From Wandonia sp964447015 (lineage in GTDB: Bacteria > Bacteroidota > Bacteroidia > Flavobacteriales_D > Crocinitomicaceae): DNA of 64,000 nucleotides. Within the stretch, counting starts at the first letter, position 1; each line of letters opens with the position of its first letter. Shown here piece by piece: positions 1-8,939 of this stretch. A program made the position numbers and the translations under genes. The DNA is taken from positions 1 to 64,000 of the forward strand of contig CAYUQU010000008.1 in the NCBI GenBank assembly GCA_964447015.1, in the 5' to 3' direction. The notes beneath the pieces were generated by a model that was not told the DNA's origin, made no database searches, and worked only from the letters and a program-made list of their open reading frames with translations.

Positions 1-985
1 TAAAACGGGCAAAATTCTTTAAAAACTCTGCCTCCTCCGCACTCACACGAGTTAAGTCATCACCTACATAATTGTTCAAGATACTTTGGCGGAACATGTG
101 TAGCGCGTATTTCAAAAAATTCTTTTGACTCTCTTTCGTCTGTGCAGCCATTTTTTCTGCCCACTGAATCATGGAAACAACATCCTTTTTGTAGCATACA
201 CGCATACAATTGACAAACAACTCGCGATTGATGTCCTTTTGCTGCATGTTGCCGTTTAACTCCAGCGCATCAACCCAATCGCCATTGGCAAGTGACGCTT
301 GGCTTGCGGCAGTTGATTTATCTAGTCCAAAACGTGTTTGTAGTTCTTGCTGAATTAAACCGTCAGGAAGTTTAAGCATTTTAAGGAGCTGCGTACGAGA
401 AATAATGGTCGGTAAAATGCTGTCTCCGTTTTCTACAATCAATAAAAACAAGGTCTTAGCTGGTGGCTCTTCAAGAATTTTAAGCAGTTTATTTGAACAG
501 GTTGTGTTCATTTCTTCCGCCATCCAAATCATCATGATTTTATAACCCCCTTCATACGACTTGAGACTTAGTTTTTTGATAATTTCCTGACTCTCATCTG
601 TTCCGATTACAGGTTTTCTCCCCTTTTCATCAATAGTAAGTGTCCATTGATTGAGGTTGAAATACGGGTTTTCCTTAATCTTGCTTCTCCAATCAGATAA
701 AAACATGTCCGATTTATTACCCAAAGTCAATACAGTCGGAAAAGAAAAATGGAGATCGGGATGTTGAAGTTGCTTTACTTTTTGACATGACGGACACACA
801 CCACAGCTGTCATCATCTGTTCTCTCCTGACACAAAATGTACTGCGAAAAAGCAAGTGCCAGTGGCAAACCGCCATATCCAGAATTACCCAAAAACAATT
901 GTGCATGGCTTACGCGGTTTCGCTTAACCTCATCAATTAAGTGCTTTTTAGCACTTTCCTGCCCGATAACATCCTTGAATTGCAC
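1..985 (-). CDS. holB: DNA polymerase III delta-prime subunit, partial (C-terminus off the left edge)
   Basis: Clamp-loader subunit. About 328 codons are visible and the frame is open to the window edge. The N-terminus reads QFKDVIGQESAKKHLIDEVK, followed by SHAQLFLGNSGYGGLPLALA, which has no Lys in the Walker A position; delta-prime typically does not hydrolyse ATP. A four-cysteine zinc module follows (C-x8-C-x2-C-x2-C, CQERTDDDSCGVCPSC). Further on come LKILEEPP and a SRTQ sensor-like segment, as in clamp-loader AAA+ folds. The first plausible start is GTG at 985; a stop codon lies in frame four codons upstream at 995-997, and no early ATG exists. I infer holB rather than dnaX from the degenerate P-loop and the family-typical N-terminus. 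Confidence 0.85.
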   Translation of the reverse strand, partial: MQFKDVIGQESAKKHLIDEVKRNRVSHAQLFLGNSGYGGLPLALAFSQYILCQERTDDDSCGVCPSCQKVKQLQHPDLHFSFPTVLTLGNKSDMFLSDWRSKIKENPYFNLNQWTLTIDEKGRKPVIGTDESQEIIKKLSLKSYEGGYKIMMIWMAEEMNTTCSNKLLKILEEPPAKTLFLLIVENGDSILPTIISRTQLLKMLKLPDGLIQQELQTRFGLDKSTAASQASLANGDWVDALELNGNMQQKDINRELFVNCMRVCYKKDVVSMIQWAEKMAAQTKESQKNFLKYALHMFRQSILNNYVGDDLTRVSAEEAEFLKNFARF

Positions 986-1185
986 GGAGCGAATTTAGTG
1001 AATAATGAGCAACTTTTGCTGGTTGAAACCTTTCAAGTTTAATTTAATTTTCAAAATGGATGACACCCCTTTTTCACCTGGAGTTTATTTTATAACTTGG
1101 ATAAAAGACAGCGAGCTCAAACATATAATGAAGATGGTAGTACACTAATTCAAACACGCTTCAAAAGTCTTTTGTCTATCTTCTA

Positions 1186-1209
1186 GTAGTCTTTAATCTA
1201 AAAGACTAC
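1186..1209. other. 9-bp inverted repeat at the 3' end of mutS2
   Basis: GTAGTCTTT (1186-1194) and AAAGACTAC (1201-1209) are perfect reverse complements separated by 6 nt, and they overlap the mutS2 stop codon. It may be the mutS2 terminator or an mRNA 3' end, but no run of T follows on either strand, so a classical intrinsic terminator is not proven. The rest of the 986-1205 gap shows nothing else recognisable. Confidence 0.4.
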
Positions 1210-3329
1210 CTCACCACCACAATACGATTTATCGGCACTTTCACCCGCATCATCCCAAAGGCGACTAACACTTCAGTTCCTGAAATCTCAATAACCGTCC
1301 CTACCTCTTTATTGGATTCGATTTTCACGCGCGACCCCACAAGTAGGGGAATCTCTTGCGCTTTTGCCTTGGCTTTAGTGGGTTTTTTAAATGTTTTTGA
1401 AGCGAGCTCTGCTTGTGCTTTCATTCTCTCGGCTTCGATTGCTTCAACAATCTTTGTTTTCTCAACCGCTAAGAACCGAACAACGTCTTCTATCAATTCT
1501 CGATTGACATTTTTTGCATTTTTTCCCACTTTGAATTTGTCGACAAATCCGGCCATTTTCTTTCCGTTCGACAGAAATTTATTGTTCTTCTCGATTAGTT
1601 CTTGCTGTGATTTCAAGCGCTCTTCGAACTTGGCTTTGCTCTCTTCAAATTTCTGCTTGGCTAAATTCGCTTCTTTTTTGGCTTGGACACTATCACTATT
1701 CAACCGCTCAAACTGTCCTTTTTCTTTTTGAAGTGCGGAAATCATTTTGTCCATCTGCACTTTCTTGTCGTCGAGGCGCGACTTGGCATCTTCAATTAAT
1801 TCGGCTGGAATGCCGTTAATTTGAGCTACTTCAAACGTAAAAGAGCTTCCAGGCTGCCCTGTCGAAAGTTGAAAAAGGGGTTCGAGTGTTTCTGTGTCGA
1901 ACAACATGCAGCCATTAACCGCATTTTTAAGCTGTGCCGCCTTGAGTTTGATGTTGTTGTAGTGTGTAGTGATCACCCCAAAGCTTTTCTTGTTGTACAG
2001 CGTCTCAAAAAAGACTTCTGATAATGCACCACCAAGTTCGGGGTCGGAACCTGTTCCAAACTCATCTAATAATAAAAGTGATTTGCGGTTAGAAACTTCC
2101 AGAAACAGCTTCATCCGTTTAAGTCGATAACTATACGTACTGAGTTGATTTACTATCGACTGATTGTCGCCAATATCCGTCAGGATTTCCTGAAAAAACG
2201 ACATTTTCGAATTTGGGTTCACAGGAACCAATAAACCCGATTGGAACATAACCTGAAGCAAACCAACCGTTTTAAGCGTAATACTTTTCCCACCCGCATT
2301 TGGTCCTGAAATTACGAGCATTCGGCTAAACTTATCCATCACTATAGACTGAGGATGTGTTTTTAATCCCGCCGCAGTGTTTGACTGCCAAAGGAGAGGG
2401 TGAAAAGCGTTGACTAATTCAATGCGTTGATCTTCGGAAAAGCCAGGGAGTTCTGCATTTATCGCTCGCGCAAACCGCGCTTTTGCGTTGATAAAATCAA
2501 ATCGAACCAATACTTTTTGGTAATTCTCAACCAGTTCAACATGCACTGAAATTTCAGCCGTCAGCACTTTGAGAATACGGAAAATCTCCTTGCGCTCATC
2601 GTCGATAAGCAGTTCTAACTCATTGTTTAAAGGCACATTTATCTGCGGTTCGATGTACGTCAACCCTCCTGTTTTGGACGATCCCATTACCATTCCGGGA
2701 ATTTCGCGTTTGTGTGAACTGATAATGGCCAACACCCTTCGCTCATTCAGAAAGCCTTCTTTGGTGTCGCTCAGAATTCCCATTTTCGTCAAACGCTTTA
2801 CTTCACGCTCAAAGTTTTTGTTGATCTTCGTCCGCACAGCACTTATTTCTGAACGAATTTTGGCTAATTCAGGTGAGGCGTCATCTTTTACTTTTCCGCG
2901 CTTGTCAAACACTTTGTCGATGGCGTTTGTGATGTCGCGAGTGAAATGCACAATTTTTAATAAGTGGCTTAAGTAGGGATAATCCTCTTCGCGCTTATTG
3001 AAAAAATAAATCAAGTCATTTACGAGCATCGAAGCTCGGTAAAGGCGCATAAACCCTTCTTGCTGAATAACCGAATTTTTGATTTTAAGGAGTTTGATTT
3101 CCGCCTGAAGTTCTTCAAACTCAATATGTGGAAATGTTTCGCCAAGTTTTTTGATTTCAAGTAATTCGTTGGCACAAAAAAGTTCTTGTTTACAGTGCTT
3201 TTCACTATCGATGGGCGCAAGAGCTGACATGCGCTTTTTTGCCGTTTCACTCGTACAAAACTCAGTGAGTTGTGCTCGAATTAGATTGAATTCAAGGTCT
3301 TGGATTGTTTGATTATCGAAATAATTCAT
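1206..3329 (-). CDS. mutS2: MutS2-type DNA mismatch/recombination ATPase without Smr domain
   Basis: MutS family ATPase of the MutS2 branch (707 aa); it lacks the mismatch-recognition domain of MutS. The core/clamp region occupies about residues 1-320. Walker A is GPNAGGKS at 342-349, Walker B LLLLDEFGTGSDP around 418-430, and the His-containing THYNNIK segment follows. A charged coiled coil covers about 530-640 and a KOW-like beta segment (VGSRVKIESNKEVGTVIEI) ends the protein. The C-terminal Smr endonuclease domain found in Bacillus MutS2 (about 785 aa) is absent, so nuclease activity is not expected from this polypeptide. The next gene downstream on the same strand is holB after a 220-nt gap. 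The upstream SGNH gene ends 6 nt before this start, so the two are probably co-transcribed. Confidence 0.9.
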   Translation of the reverse strand: MNYFDNQTIQDLEFNLIRAQLTEFCTSETAKKRMSALAPIDSEKHCKQELFCANELLEIKKLGETFPHIEFEELQAEIKLLKIKNSVIQQEGFMRLYRASMLVNDLIYFFNKREEDYPYLSHLLKIVHFTRDITNAIDKVFDKRGKVKDDASPELAKIRSEISAVRTKINKNFEREVKRLTKMGILSDTKEGFLNERRVLAIISSHKREIPGMVMGSSKTGGLTYIEPQINVPLNNELELLIDDERKEIFRILKVLTAEISVHVELVENYQKVLVRFDFINAKARFARAINAELPGFSEDQRIELVNAFHPLLWQSNTAAGLKTHPQSIVMDKFSRMLVISGPNAGGKSITLKTVGLLQVMFQSGLLVPVNPNSKMSFFQEILTDIGDNQSIVNQLSTYSYRLKRMKLFLEVSNRKSLLLLDEFGTGSDPELGGALSEVFFETLYNKKSFGVITTHYNNIKLKAAQLKNAVNGCMLFDTETLEPLFQLSTGQPGSSFTFEVAQINGIPAELIEDAKSRLDDKKVQMDKMISALQKEKGQFERLNSDSVQAKKEANLAKQKFEESKAKFEERLKSQQELIEKNNKFLSNGKKMAGFVDKFKVGKNAKNVNRELIEDVVRFLAVEKTKIVEAIEAERMKAQAELASKTFKKPTKAKAKAQEIPLLVGSRVKIESNKEVGTVIEISGTEVLVAFGMMRVKVPINRIVVVR

Positions 3330-3335
3330 TCTAGG

Positions 3336-4328
3336 TTATTCGATGACAATGGTTCGCTCAAGAATTTTTTGTTCACAAGCACCACTTACCGTCTGTCTCA
3401 CCACATATTTTCCTTTTTTGAGATAGCGGATTTCAGGATTCTGTTCGCGAGAAACAACACCGTTTCCAAAGTCCCATTCTATCGTAACCGCATTTTCCGA
3501 ACGATTCTCAAAACGCACCTTGTCTCCTTTGATAATGATATCAAACCCTGCTCTCAACGGACTTGTGTTATAGATAATTCGCCATGTATTCGGGTTGTTC
3601 AACACTACTTGCGAAGCAATCAACTGCACAATTTCTGCGCTATACACATCTGTTTTTCCTGTGTAAGTGGCTCCATAAGGAGATTCGCCAAAAATCGTTG
3701 CAAAGAACGTTGATGCGGCCAAGTATGAACCTAGTTTATTTGGATGGTAATTGTCTGCATCATAAAGGTCTAAACCAGGATAGTTTTTGCGGACTTGCTT
3801 CCATACCTCGCCCACAGGTGCAATTTGCGCATTGAGCACATCAGAGAAGCGGAAATAGGTGCTGTGAATTTTGTCTTGCATTTGGTCGTAAGTACCAATC
3901 TCCTTCCACTGGCTATTGCCGTTTTTATAGCCCCAAGTCATGTATAAAAGCACTTTGGTACACTCATAATTTTTCCGAATACTGTCCGAAAGTTGTTTTG
4001 CATAAGGCAAGGTAATTCTGTCAACCTTACTGTCAGGTTGTGCAGGGTTATTGCTCAACTCTTGTAAAATAATATAATCCCACTTTCTCTTTTTAATTGC
4101 CTGATACGTTTCTGGATTTGCCGAGTGAAATTCGAGCGATTTACCTCCATAAGCCACTTTTTCCACAATCATTTGCTTCTTTTTTGACTGGGCAATTCCC
4201 TTCAACATCTCGGGCATGTCATTCATAAAAGTAAAGCTATTGCCAATAAACAAAACCCGCAGCGTATCATTACTATAACCCGTAACAGACACAAGATTCA
4301 AAAGCAATATAAACACAACTAAACGCAT
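3336..4328 (-). CDS. Secreted SGNH-like protein (DUF4886 type) with C-terminal PKD domain
   Basis: The chosen start gives a clean signal peptide (MRLVVFILLLNLVSVTGYS); the frame extends 12 codons upstream to another ATG at 4364. The mature protein opens with LRVLFIGNSFTFMNDMPEML, the block I of SGNH hydrolases (Ser31), and has a late DADNYHPNKLGSYLAA segment that would supply the Asp and His. This matches DUF4886/SGNH proteins of Bacteroidota. The last ~85 residues (FENRSENAVTIEWDFGNG...YVVRQTV) form a PKD-like beta domain. Predicted location is the periplasm or cell surface; the substrate is unknown. No T9SS sorting domain is visible. It lies 6 nt upstream of mutS2, with no obvious functional link. 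Confidence 0.75.
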   Translation of the reverse strand: MRLVVFILLLNLVSVTGYSNDTLRVLFIGNSFTFMNDMPEMLKGIAQSKKKQMIVEKVAYGGKSLEFHSANPETYQAIKKRKWDYIILQELSNNPAQPDSKVDRITLPYAKQLSDSIRKNYECTKVLLYMTWGYKNGNSQWKEIGTYDQMQDKIHSTYFRFSDVLNAQIAPVGEVWKQVRKNYPGLDLYDADNYHPNKLGSYLAASTFFATIFGESPYGATYTGKTDVYSAEIVQLIASQVVLNNPNTWRIIYNTSPLRAGFDIIIKGDKVRFENRSENAVTIEWDFGNGVVSREQNPEIRYLKKGKYVVRQTVSGACEQKILERTIVIE

Positions 4329-4473
4329 AATTCTAAAAATTTTCAGTACAAAGGTAAAGTACATTTTATCATTGTAACAATTCTAGGCGAATTTTGCTCA
4401 AATATTACGCCAAAAATTGGGATGCTTTTGTTTTAGGCGGTGCTTTTATTTAGGGATAGAACTTGACAGAATG

Positions 4474-4547
4474 TGGAGAAGATGGGACTCGAACCCACGA
4501 CCTCTTGACTGCCAGTCAAACGCTCTAGCCAACTGAGCTACATCCCC
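4474..4547 (-). tRNA. tRNA-Ala (GGC)
   Basis: A full cloverleaf can be drawn on the minus strand: acceptor GGGGATG, D arm GCTC..GAGC, anticodon arm TTTGA-CTGGCAG-TCAAG with anticodon GGC, T arm GTGGG-TTCGAGT-CCCAT, discriminator A. The G3:U70 pair, the major alanine identity element, is present. One U-U mismatch occurs at position 6-67 of the acceptor stem. CCA is not encoded. Confidence 0.92.
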
Positions 4548-4576
4548 ATTTATTCAGCGAAGATAGTGATATATCC

Positions 4577-4615
4577 AAAAAAAACAGCTTCCAATATTAA
4601 ATTAGAAACTGTTTT
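4577..4615 (-). terminator. Intrinsic terminator of the trans-sulfuration enzyme gene
   Basis: On the minus strand, AAAACAG (from 4615) pairs with CTGTTTT (to 4581), with further GAA/TTC pairing inside, and a run of eight T follows (4584-4577). It lies 27 nt past the stop of the PLP enzyme gene and upstream of tRNA-Ala. Confidence 0.55.
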
Positions 4616-4641
4616 CTATGTAGTGTAAGTTAGTTGACAGG

Positions 4642-5880
4642 TTATACTTTTTCCAATGCCTGTGCAATATCCGCAATCAAATCTTCGTGATTCTCCACTC
4701 CAATTGACAAGCGAACCAGTTTTTCTGAAATATTGAATCGTACTTTATCTTCAGGAGCTACGCCGATGTGTGTCATCGTTGCAGGGTGCTCTGCCAAAGA
4801 TTCTGTACCTCCCAAACTTACTGCGAGTTTAATCAATCGCAATTCGTTGATGAATTTGAACGCTTCTTTTTCGCCCCCTCTGATGTCGAAAGAAATCATT
4901 GCGCCAAAAGAAAGACATTGTTTTTCAATAATTGCTCTTTGACGCTCATTTGCGGGATATCCCAAATAATAAATCTTTTCTACCTTAGGGTGATTGTTAA
5001 GAAAAGCCGCTACTTCAACCGCATTTCTCGCCTGCTCATCCATGCGCACTTTTAGCGTTTCCAAACTGCGCATCAAAAGCCAACCCGTGTGAGGTGCAGC
5101 CATATTACCCAAGAAAGTACGGTATTCTTTAATGACCTTCATAAGGTTTGCACTGCCCAAACAGGCCCCCGCAATCAAATCACTGTGACCACCTATATAT
5201 TTAGTTGCAGAGTATAAAACCAAGTCCGCCCCATGTTTTATAGGGTGTTGCCACACGGGACCCATGTAGGTGTTGTCGGTTGCGAGAATTACGCGCTCAT
5301 CTCCTGAAAAATGATCTGCAATTTCACGACACATTCCGATGTCTGTTAACTTATTGTTTGGGTTTGCCGGTGTTTCCAAATAAAGCATTTTCATTTTTTC
5401 TGCATGTCCCGACGCTTCGACCATTTTGATAATTTCTTCTTTACTATCAGAAGGGTTGAAAGCCAGTACATTTACTCCAAAACGAGGTAACACAAAACGT
5501 ATAAAATGATCTGTACCACCGTAAACAGGGTTTGAAAACAACAACAAATCTCCTGGGTTTAAAAACGCCAAAAATGCAGTTGAAATAGCGGCCATTCCAC
5601 TTTCAAATACCGCACACTCTTCTGCTTCATCCCAAAGGCAAAGTCTGTTTTCGAGCACCTCAAGATCTGGGTTGTTAATTCTAGAATAAATTAATCCCAT
5701 TTCTTCATCCTCTCCTTTTTCACGTAACCCGTATGCTACCTCAAAAAAAGCTTTTCCTTCTTCAGCTGATTTAAATACAAACGTTGATGTTTGAAATATC
5801 GGGCATTTAATGGCACCCTCTGATAACTCTGGTTTGTACCCATAAGACATCATTAAACTTTCTGGCTTCATCTTTTTCAT
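4642..5880 (-). CDS. PLP-dependent trans-sulfuration enzyme (cystathionine gamma-synthase/lyase family)
   Basis: Cys/Met-metabolism PLP enzyme, 412 aa, the usual family length. Visible signatures: YSRINNPDLEVLE (65-), substrate/PLP loop GMAAIS (95-100), ATDNTY with Asp202 expected to bind the pyridine N, and the Schiff-base Lys227 in YSATKYIGGHSD. At the position where methionine gamma-lyases carry a catalytic Cys (LYGCT), this protein has VYGGT (120-123). That favours a synthase or lyase acting on cystathionine/O-acyl-homoserine over methionine gamma-lyase. The exact reaction cannot be fixed from sequence. It is transcribed divergently from an Lrp/AsnC regulator 112 nt away, which probably controls it, and has its own terminator. 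Confidence 0.85.
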   Translation of the reverse strand: MKKMKPESLMMSYGYKPELSEGAIKCPIFQTSTFVFKSAEEGKAFFEVAYGLREKGEDEEMGLIYSRINNPDLEVLENRLCLWDEAEECAVFESGMAAISTAFLAFLNPGDLLLFSNPVYGGTDHFIRFVLPRFGVNVLAFNPSDSKEEIIKMVEASGHAEKMKMLYLETPANPNNKLTDIGMCREIADHFSGDERVILATDNTYMGPVWQHPIKHGADLVLYSATKYIGGHSDLIAGACLGSANLMKVIKEYRTFLGNMAAPHTGWLLMRSLETLKVRMDEQARNAVEVAAFLNNHPKVEKIYYLGYPANERQRAIIEKQCLSFGAMISFDIRGGEKEAFKFINELRLIKLAVSLGGTESLAEHPATMTHIGVAPEDKVRFNISEKLVRLSIGVENHEDLIADIAQALEKV

Positions 5881-5904
5881 ACAACAAAGATCGGAAAACA
5901 GTAC

Positions 5905-5918
5905 ATATTATCCAATAT
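5905..5918. promoter_or_regulatory. 14-bp palindrome, candidate Lrp-type operator
   Basis: ATATT-ATCC-AATAT is an inverted repeat (5-bp arms, 4-nt spacer) between the divergent trans-sulfuration and Lrp genes, 25 nt upstream of the former. The identical 14-mer recurs at 58985-58998. Its placement suits an operator bound by the adjacent Lrp-family protein; this is inference. Confidence 0.3.
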
Positions 5919-5992
5919 ATCAACTTGTTTTAGAAATTATATCTTTATATTTACACATTACAATTACTTTTATCTAATTTAAGTACTATAGA

Positions 5993-6472
5993 ATGAAAAA
6001 CAAAGATGATTTATCTGTTTCTATTGATGAATTGGACTTAAAAATCCTCAAACTGCTGCAGCAAAATGCCAAAATGGGCACAAAAGAAGTTGCGCGTGAA
6101 TTGAATCTAACCTATACGCCTACATATGAACGCATTCGAAAACTCGAGCAAAGTGGATTTATAAAAGGCTATCACGCGGACATTGATTTGAGAAAGTTGG
6201 GGAAGAAATTAACTGTGTTCACTCAAGTATCTATCAAAGTGCATGCACGCGAGCTTGTTGACGACTTTGAGGCTTCTGTTACTGCGTTTCCTGAAGTACA
6301 GTTCTGTGCACACATATCAGGAGATTTTGATTACCTGTTGCAAGTAACAGTAAACGATGTGGAAGATTACCGCGAATTTGTCGTTTCAAAGCTCTCAAGA
6401 ATCGAACACATTTCGAAGCTTCACAGTAATTTTGTATTGAAATTGATAAAAGACAGCAATCATACACTCTAA
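5993..6472 (+). CDS. Lrp/AsnC family transcriptional regulator
   Basis: 159 aa with the family's two domains. An N-terminal helix-turn-helix spans about 12-65 (ELDLKILKLLQQNAKMGTKE, then RIRKLEQSGFIKGYHADID), and a C-terminal RAM effector/oligomerisation domain spans about 72-150 (VFTQVSIKVHAR..., FCAHISGDFDYLLQVTVND, RIEHISKLHSNFVLK). Lrp-type proteins respond to amino acids and often regulate a divergent neighbour. Here that neighbour is a sulphur amino acid PLP enzyme, so a methionine/cysteine-responsive switch is the natural guess. The ATG is preceded by an AT-rich leader without a Shine-Dalgarno, as is common in Bacteroidota. Confidence 0.9.
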   Translation: MKNKDDLSVSIDELDLKILKLLQQNAKMGTKEVARELNLTYTPTYERIRKLEQSGFIKGYHADIDLRKLGKKLTVFTQVSIKVHARELVDDFEASVTAFPEVQFCAHISGDFDYLLQVTVNDVEDYREFVVSKLSRIEHISKLHSNFVLKLIKDSNHTL

Positions 6473-6597
6473 AAAGAAAATCTTTCTGCTGTTTTTTCAT
6501 TTTTTTATCCCAAAATTTAGATAAATTGTGAATTGCCTACACATCTGTCCTTCATTCATTGCGTTTATTTTATATTTTTACGTCATTATTCAGGTTT

Positions 6598-8928
6598 ATG
6601 AGCAAGCAAAAACAAGAAAAGAAAGAATTTACACGTAAAACGAGACGGATTTTGTTAATTCTCCTTTGGTTGGGGGGACTGGGTCCGTTCTTAGTTGTAT
6701 ATATTATGCTGGCTCAAGCCAGACCTTCGCTTCCTTCTTATGAAACATTAGAAAACCCGCCAGATATGCAGGCATCTATCGTGTTTGCAGATAATGGAGA
6801 GGAATTAGGTCGCTACTGGCGTGTAAACAGAAAAAATGTGTCCTACAATGAGATTTCGCAAAACGCATTTTCTGCACTGATTGCTACAGAAGATGAACGT
6901 TTTTATCAACACACAGGAATTGATGCTAGAGCACTTGGAAGAGCGATTTCAGCTTTTGCGGTGGGTCAAAATAAAGGTGGAGCGAGTACCGTTTCTCAAC
7001 AATTAGCCAAATTACTTTTCACCGATCCTGCTCAAACGAAGTGGCAGCGAATGAAACAAAAATTTGGTGAAAACATTCTTGCAACACGCCTCGAACGGGC
7101 TTATACAAAAGAAGAAATCATCACGATGTATTTGAATCGTTTTGACTTTTTGTATAATGCGGTAGGAATTGCAACCGCCTCTCGCGTATATTTTAACAAG
7201 AATGCAAGTGAAATCAACATTCAAGAAGCAGCGCTTTTAATTGGAATGTGTAAAAACCCCGGTGTTTACAATCCAAAGAAGAATCCTGAAAACGCATTAA
7301 ACAGAAGAAACACCGTTTTAAGTCAATGGTATAAAAACAGTGACAGCGAGGGCGTAACAGTAAAATTGACAAAAGAAATGTACGACTCAATTCGGGAACT
7401 ACCAATTGAGTTAGACTACCAAGTTGCCGATCACAAAAGAGGTCCTGCTCCTTATTTCCGTGAGGTTCTACGTAGAGATGTGCAAGAGCTTCTTTCTCAG
7501 AAAAATGAAGACGGTAGCTTGAAATATAAAAACCGTAATGGTGAAGAATACGACATCTACGAAGATGGACTAAAGATATATACAACCATCAACATCAGAA
7601 TGCAACAACATGCTGAAGATGCGATGGAGCTTCACTTGAAAGAAACACTACAGCCCGAATTTGACAAAAACAACAAGCGAACGAAAAACTTTCCCTTTGC
7701 AAACAGCATCAAAGAAGAACAGATTAATGCAATCTTAAACAGTGCGATTAAACGCTCTGAACGCTATCGCTCAGCAAAACAAGCCGGCCTTTCAGAAAAA
7801 GAAATTAGAAAATCGTTTGACAAACCTGTAGAAATGACCATCTTCTCATGGAAAGGAGATATTGATACCGTAATGACTCCGATGGACTCGATTCGCTATT
7901 ACAAAGGTATTCTGCGTGCAGGACTTCTTTCTATTGAGCCACAAACAGGGTTTGTGAAAGCGTGGGTTGGTGGAATCAACTTTGACCATTTTGCCTATGA
8001 CCAAGTAAAACTCGGTAAACGACAAGTGGGTTCTACAATTAAACCGTTTGTGTATAGTGCTGGAATTAGATTTGGAGTAATCACACCGTGTACCAAATTT
8101 GCCGATATTGCGTACTGCATGGACGTGCCTGTAAGCCCTACAAAAATGAAATCATGGTGTCCGAAACCAGGCACTAAAGTAACAGGGCAAATGAATACCA
8201 TCAAAAAAGCACTTGCTCTGTCAATGAATAATGTGACTGTTAAAATAATGTCCGAAATGGGTGCTACACAAGGCCCACAAGCAGTAGCTCAGTTGATGCG
8301 TGACCTAGGAATCGAAATCCGCGATGAAGATATTGTTCCTGCAATGTGTTTAGGAATTATGGATCTTTCTTTATTTGAAATGGTGGGTGCACAAGCCGCG
8401 ATTGCGAACAAAGGAATTTACAACAAGCCATTGGTGATAATGCGGATTGAAGACAGAAATGGTAAAGTAATTTATGAGGGTATTCCAGAATCAAAAGAAT
8501 CCATGAACGAGCATCTTGCCTATACAACTGTGGCCATGATGAAAGGAACAATAGATGGGGGTACAGGAGGAAGTTTGCGCGCAGCTTGGCGCCCTTGGGG
8601 TGGAATTACGGCGCCTATGGCAGGTAAAACGGGAACGACTCAAAACAACTCTGACGGTTGGTTCATGGGACTTACACCTGATCTGGTTACGGGAGTTTGG
8701 GTTGGTGCGGAAGACAGAGCCGTGCGCTTTACGTCAATGGAATGGGGACAAGGTGCACGAATGGCACTTCCGATTTTTGGTCATTACATGAAAAGCATTT
8801 ACAAAGACTCGAAAATCAAAATCTCCACAAGTGATTTTGAAGTGCCGGCAAATTACGATCATTCGATTATGAATTGTAATGATGCTTCAAATCAAGGTGA
8901 AATTAACCTTTTTGGTGGTAGGTTTTAA
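6598..8928 (+). CDS. mrcA: Penicillin-binding protein 1A (bifunctional transglycosylase/transpeptidase)
   Basis: Class A PBP, 776 aa from this ATG; the frame also opens at a TTG (6559), which I reject because MSKQKQEKKEFTRKTRR followed by one membrane helix (18-38) is the standard topology. GT51 domain: ATEDERFYQHTGID with catalytic Glu98, then GGASTVSQQLAK (127-138). Transpeptidase domain: STIK with nucleophile Ser479, SMN at 542-544 and KTG at 677-679. All catalytic motifs are intact. It polymerises and cross-links peptidoglycan on the periplasmic face. scoA follows after 11 nt and may be read from the same transcript, although the functions are unrelated. Confidence 0.95.
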   Translation: MSKQKQEKKEFTRKTRRILLILLWLGGLGPFLVVYIMLAQARPSLPSYETLENPPDMQASIVFADNGEELGRYWRVNRKNVSYNEISQNAFSALIATEDERFYQHTGIDARALGRAISAFAVGQNKGGASTVSQQLAKLLFTDPAQTKWQRMKQKFGENILATRLERAYTKEEIITMYLNRFDFLYNAVGIATASRVYFNKNASEINIQEAALLIGMCKNPGVYNPKKNPENALNRRNTVLSQWYKNSDSEGVTVKLTKEMYDSIRELPIELDYQVADHKRGPAPYFREVLRRDVQELLSQKNEDGSLKYKNRNGEEYDIYEDGLKIYTTINIRMQQHAEDAMELHLKETLQPEFDKNNKRTKNFPFANSIKEEQINAILNSAIKRSERYRSAKQAGLSEKEIRKSFDKPVEMTIFSWKGDIDTVMTPMDSIRYYKGILRAGLLSIEPQTGFVKAWVGGINFDHFAYDQVKLGKRQVGSTIKPFVYSAGIRFGVITPCTKFADIAYCMDVPVSPTKMKSWCPKPGTKVTGQMNTIKKALALSMNNVTVKIMSEMGATQGPQAVAQLMRDLGIEIRDEDIVPAMCLGIMDLSLFEMVGAQAAIANKGIYNKPLVIMRIEDRNGKVIYEGIPESKESMNEHLAYTTVAMMKGTIDGGTGGSLRAAWRPWGGITAPMAGKTGTTQNNSDGWFMGLTPDLVTGVWVGAEDRAVRFTSMEWGQGARMALPIFGHYMKSIYKDSKIKISTSDFEVPANYDHSIMNCNDASNQGEINLFGGRF

Positions 8929-8939
8929 AAAAACAGATA

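Noticed and set aside
1056..1148. 30-codon plus-strand frame in the holB-mutS2 gap
   Set aside because: Short, no ribosome-binding or promoter signal, and no similarity I recognise.
1312..1731. Open frame of 139 codons on the plus strand inside mutS2
   Set aside because: It lies fully antisense to a well-supported gene, has a composition typical of a reverse-frame shadow and no recognisable domain. The same applies to the other frames overlapping real genes.
6475..6487. AGAAA-N3-TTTCT hairpin as the terminator of the Lrp gene
   Set aside because: The stem has only five weak pairs; the T-rich sequence after it is general background here.
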